Source of the DNA: Smallanthus sonchifolius
Taxonomy: Eukaryota; Streptophyta; Magnoliopsida; Asterales; Asteraceae
Assembly: GCA_023525975.1 (NCBI GenBank)
Contig: CM042030.1
Location: forward strand, 21,694,350 to 21,758,349
Direction of reading: 5' to 3'
DNA length: 64,000 nt
Shown: positions 63,001 to 64,000 of the stretch, in pieces
Position numbering within the stretch: the first letter of the stretch is position 1
Layout of the letters: the number at the start of each line of letters is the position of its first letter
Notes under the pieces: generated by a model
Told to the model about the DNA's origin: nothing
The model's input: the letters and a program-made list of their open reading frames with translations, nothing else
The model's database searches: none
Translations under genes and position numbers: made by a program

Positions 63001-64000
63001 CTTTACGAGGAATGATCAGACAGTTAGAGCCAAAATCAGATGATACTTTATACTTTGCAAACAGAATTTGGGTGCCATGTTTTGGTAAATTACGGGAGTT
63101 AGTCATGGACGAAGCACACAAGTCCAGGTACTCCATTCACCCAGGTTCGGATAAAATGTATAAGGATCTGAAGGAACTCTATTGGTGGCCAAACATGAAA
63201 GGAGAAATTGCTATTTATGTTGGCAAGTGTCTGACGTGTTCGAAAGTAAAGGCAGAACATCAGAAACCGTCGGGATTGTTACAACAACCCGAGATACCTC
63301 AATGGAAATGGGAACAGATTTCTATGGATTTCATTACAAAGTTACCCAAGACGTCGAGCGGGTATGACACCATATGGGTAATCGTCGATCGTTTGACGAA
63401 ATCAGCTCATTTCCTGCCCATCAAAGAGACGGATAAAACCGAGAAACTTGCAAGGCTTTATATCAAGGAAATTGTGGCTAGGCATGGAGTGCCAATTTCT
63501 ATTATCTCTGATAGAGACAGCAGATTCGTGTCTAGAATCTGGAGATCATTACAAGAAGCTATGGGCACACGTCTTGACATGAGCACGGCATATCACCCAC
63601 AAACAGATGGTCAGAGTGAAAGGACAATTCAAACTTTAGAGGATATGCTCCGTGCGTGTGCAATTGATTTCGGAGGTAACTGGGATACTCACTTACCGCT
63701 AGCTGAGTTTTCATACAATAACAGTTACCACACCAGCATCAAAGCCGCTCCGTTTGAGGCTTTGTATGGTCGAAAGTGTCGCTCACCGCTATGTTGGGCG
63801 GAGGTTGGTGACCAGCATTTAACTGGTCCTGAGGTTATTCAGGAAACCACTGACAAAATTTTTAAAATCAAGGATCGTCTGAAGGCCGCCCGTGACAGAC
63901 AAAAGAGTTACGCGGATAACAGACGCAGACCATTAGAATTCCAAGTTGGGGACCGGGTCATGTTGAAGGTCTCACCTTGGAAGGGAGTTGCAAGATTTGG
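60085..64000 (+). CDS. Gypsy C gag-pol polyprotein (open at the window end)
   Basis: An uninterrupted frame of about 1,305 codons. In order: capsid (ALTWWNSQV, EYCPRNELQKIE, YTDRFNELAIL, about 60,260-60,480); zinc knuckles (60,803-60,965) CKKCGYHHTGGC, CGKCDKFGHTTQSC and CFKCGDLGHFKKDC; protease VLFDSGADMSF (61,095); the DIVIGMDWL motif; RT with MCIDYRELNK, YSKIDLRSGYHQL and FIDDILIYS (62,104); FLGLAGYYRRFI; RNase H with YCDASHQGLG, THDLELGAVV and DALSRK (to about 62,880); integrase with HKSRYSIHPG and CLTCSKVKAEH finger, core MDFITKLP, ISDRDSRF and HPQTDGQSERT (63,330-63,625), and GDRVMLKVSPWKG at the edge. All catalytic residues are present. Expressed from LTR C, it would assemble particles, copy the RNA and integrate it. 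The C-terminal chromodomain lies outside. Confidence 0.96.

Larger units (their letters stand above)
55562..64000 (+). mobile_element. Ty3/Gypsy element C, runs off the window
   Basis: A complete 5' LTR (55,562-58,617), PBS, extra ORF, gag and pol without any stop to the window end. This is the best preserved autonomous-looking element here. It is inserted in LTR F. The 3' LTR and target duplication lie outside. Confidence 0.93.

Noticed and set aside
1..64000. Prokaryotic-type defence or secretion system
   Set aside because: All recognisable genes are a plant nuclear gene with introns or plant transposable elements. No operon-like layout or matching domains were found.

Overview
The window is nuclear DNA of a flowering plant. 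It holds one intron-rich host gene and a dense, nested pile of plant transposable elements: Ty1/Copia and Ty3/Gypsy LTR elements, a Helitron with RPA-like exons, hAT-type MITEs, and PIF/Harbinger and Mutator relics. The Gypsy and Athila-like families look like those common in large eudicot genomes, perhaps Asteraceae. That placement is an inference only. No bacterial operon, CRISPR array or prokaryotic defence system is present.

Positions 1-2,900 hold relics: a small broken Gypsy element on the minus strand, a MuDR-type transposase tail, and a Harbinger-type MITE. Positions 2,928-21,224 hold the host gene on the plus strand. Seventeen exons with GT-AG introns join into an open frame of 521 codons. 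The product is an RsmB-like NusB + NOP2/Sun RNA m5C methyltransferase, probably organellar. Its introns are swollen by insertions: a Copia element carrying two MITEs (intron 2), two MITEs (intron 3), a three-level nest of hAT > Helitron > young LTR element (intron 4), and a MITE (intron 7). Six hAT-type elements here have 8-bp target duplications that can be read directly, exact or with one mismatch.

Positions 21,225-22,421 hold the gene's 3' flank and a Gypsy-like LTR with a primer-binding site. From 22,422 to 52,599 a minus-strand Copia element (called E) is split by about 25.6 kb of foreign DNA. That DNA contains a decayed Gypsy family (A) arranged LTR-internal-LTR-(X)-internal. Within it lie a more recent minus-strand Gypsy element (B, 27,557-36,355, target duplication CATGT) and an Athila-like element without RT or integrase (X, 40,856 to about 46,499). 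From 52,600 a further minus-strand Gypsy LTR (F) carries a Harbinger derivative. F is interrupted at 55,562 by a plus-strand Gypsy element (C), which has a 3-kb LTR, a PBS, an extra upstream ORF, a gag with a candidate 86-bp intron, and a gag-pol frame open to the window edge.

The most unusual signal is that the LTRs of four different families (A, B, F and X) carry arrays of short inverted repeats. In the A, B and X arrays the stem sequence changes between units while both arms change together, as if the hairpin rather than the sequence is kept. The F array is weaker. A second notable find is a truncated plastid-type tRNA-Cys captured inside the Helitron, fused to the helicase remnant.
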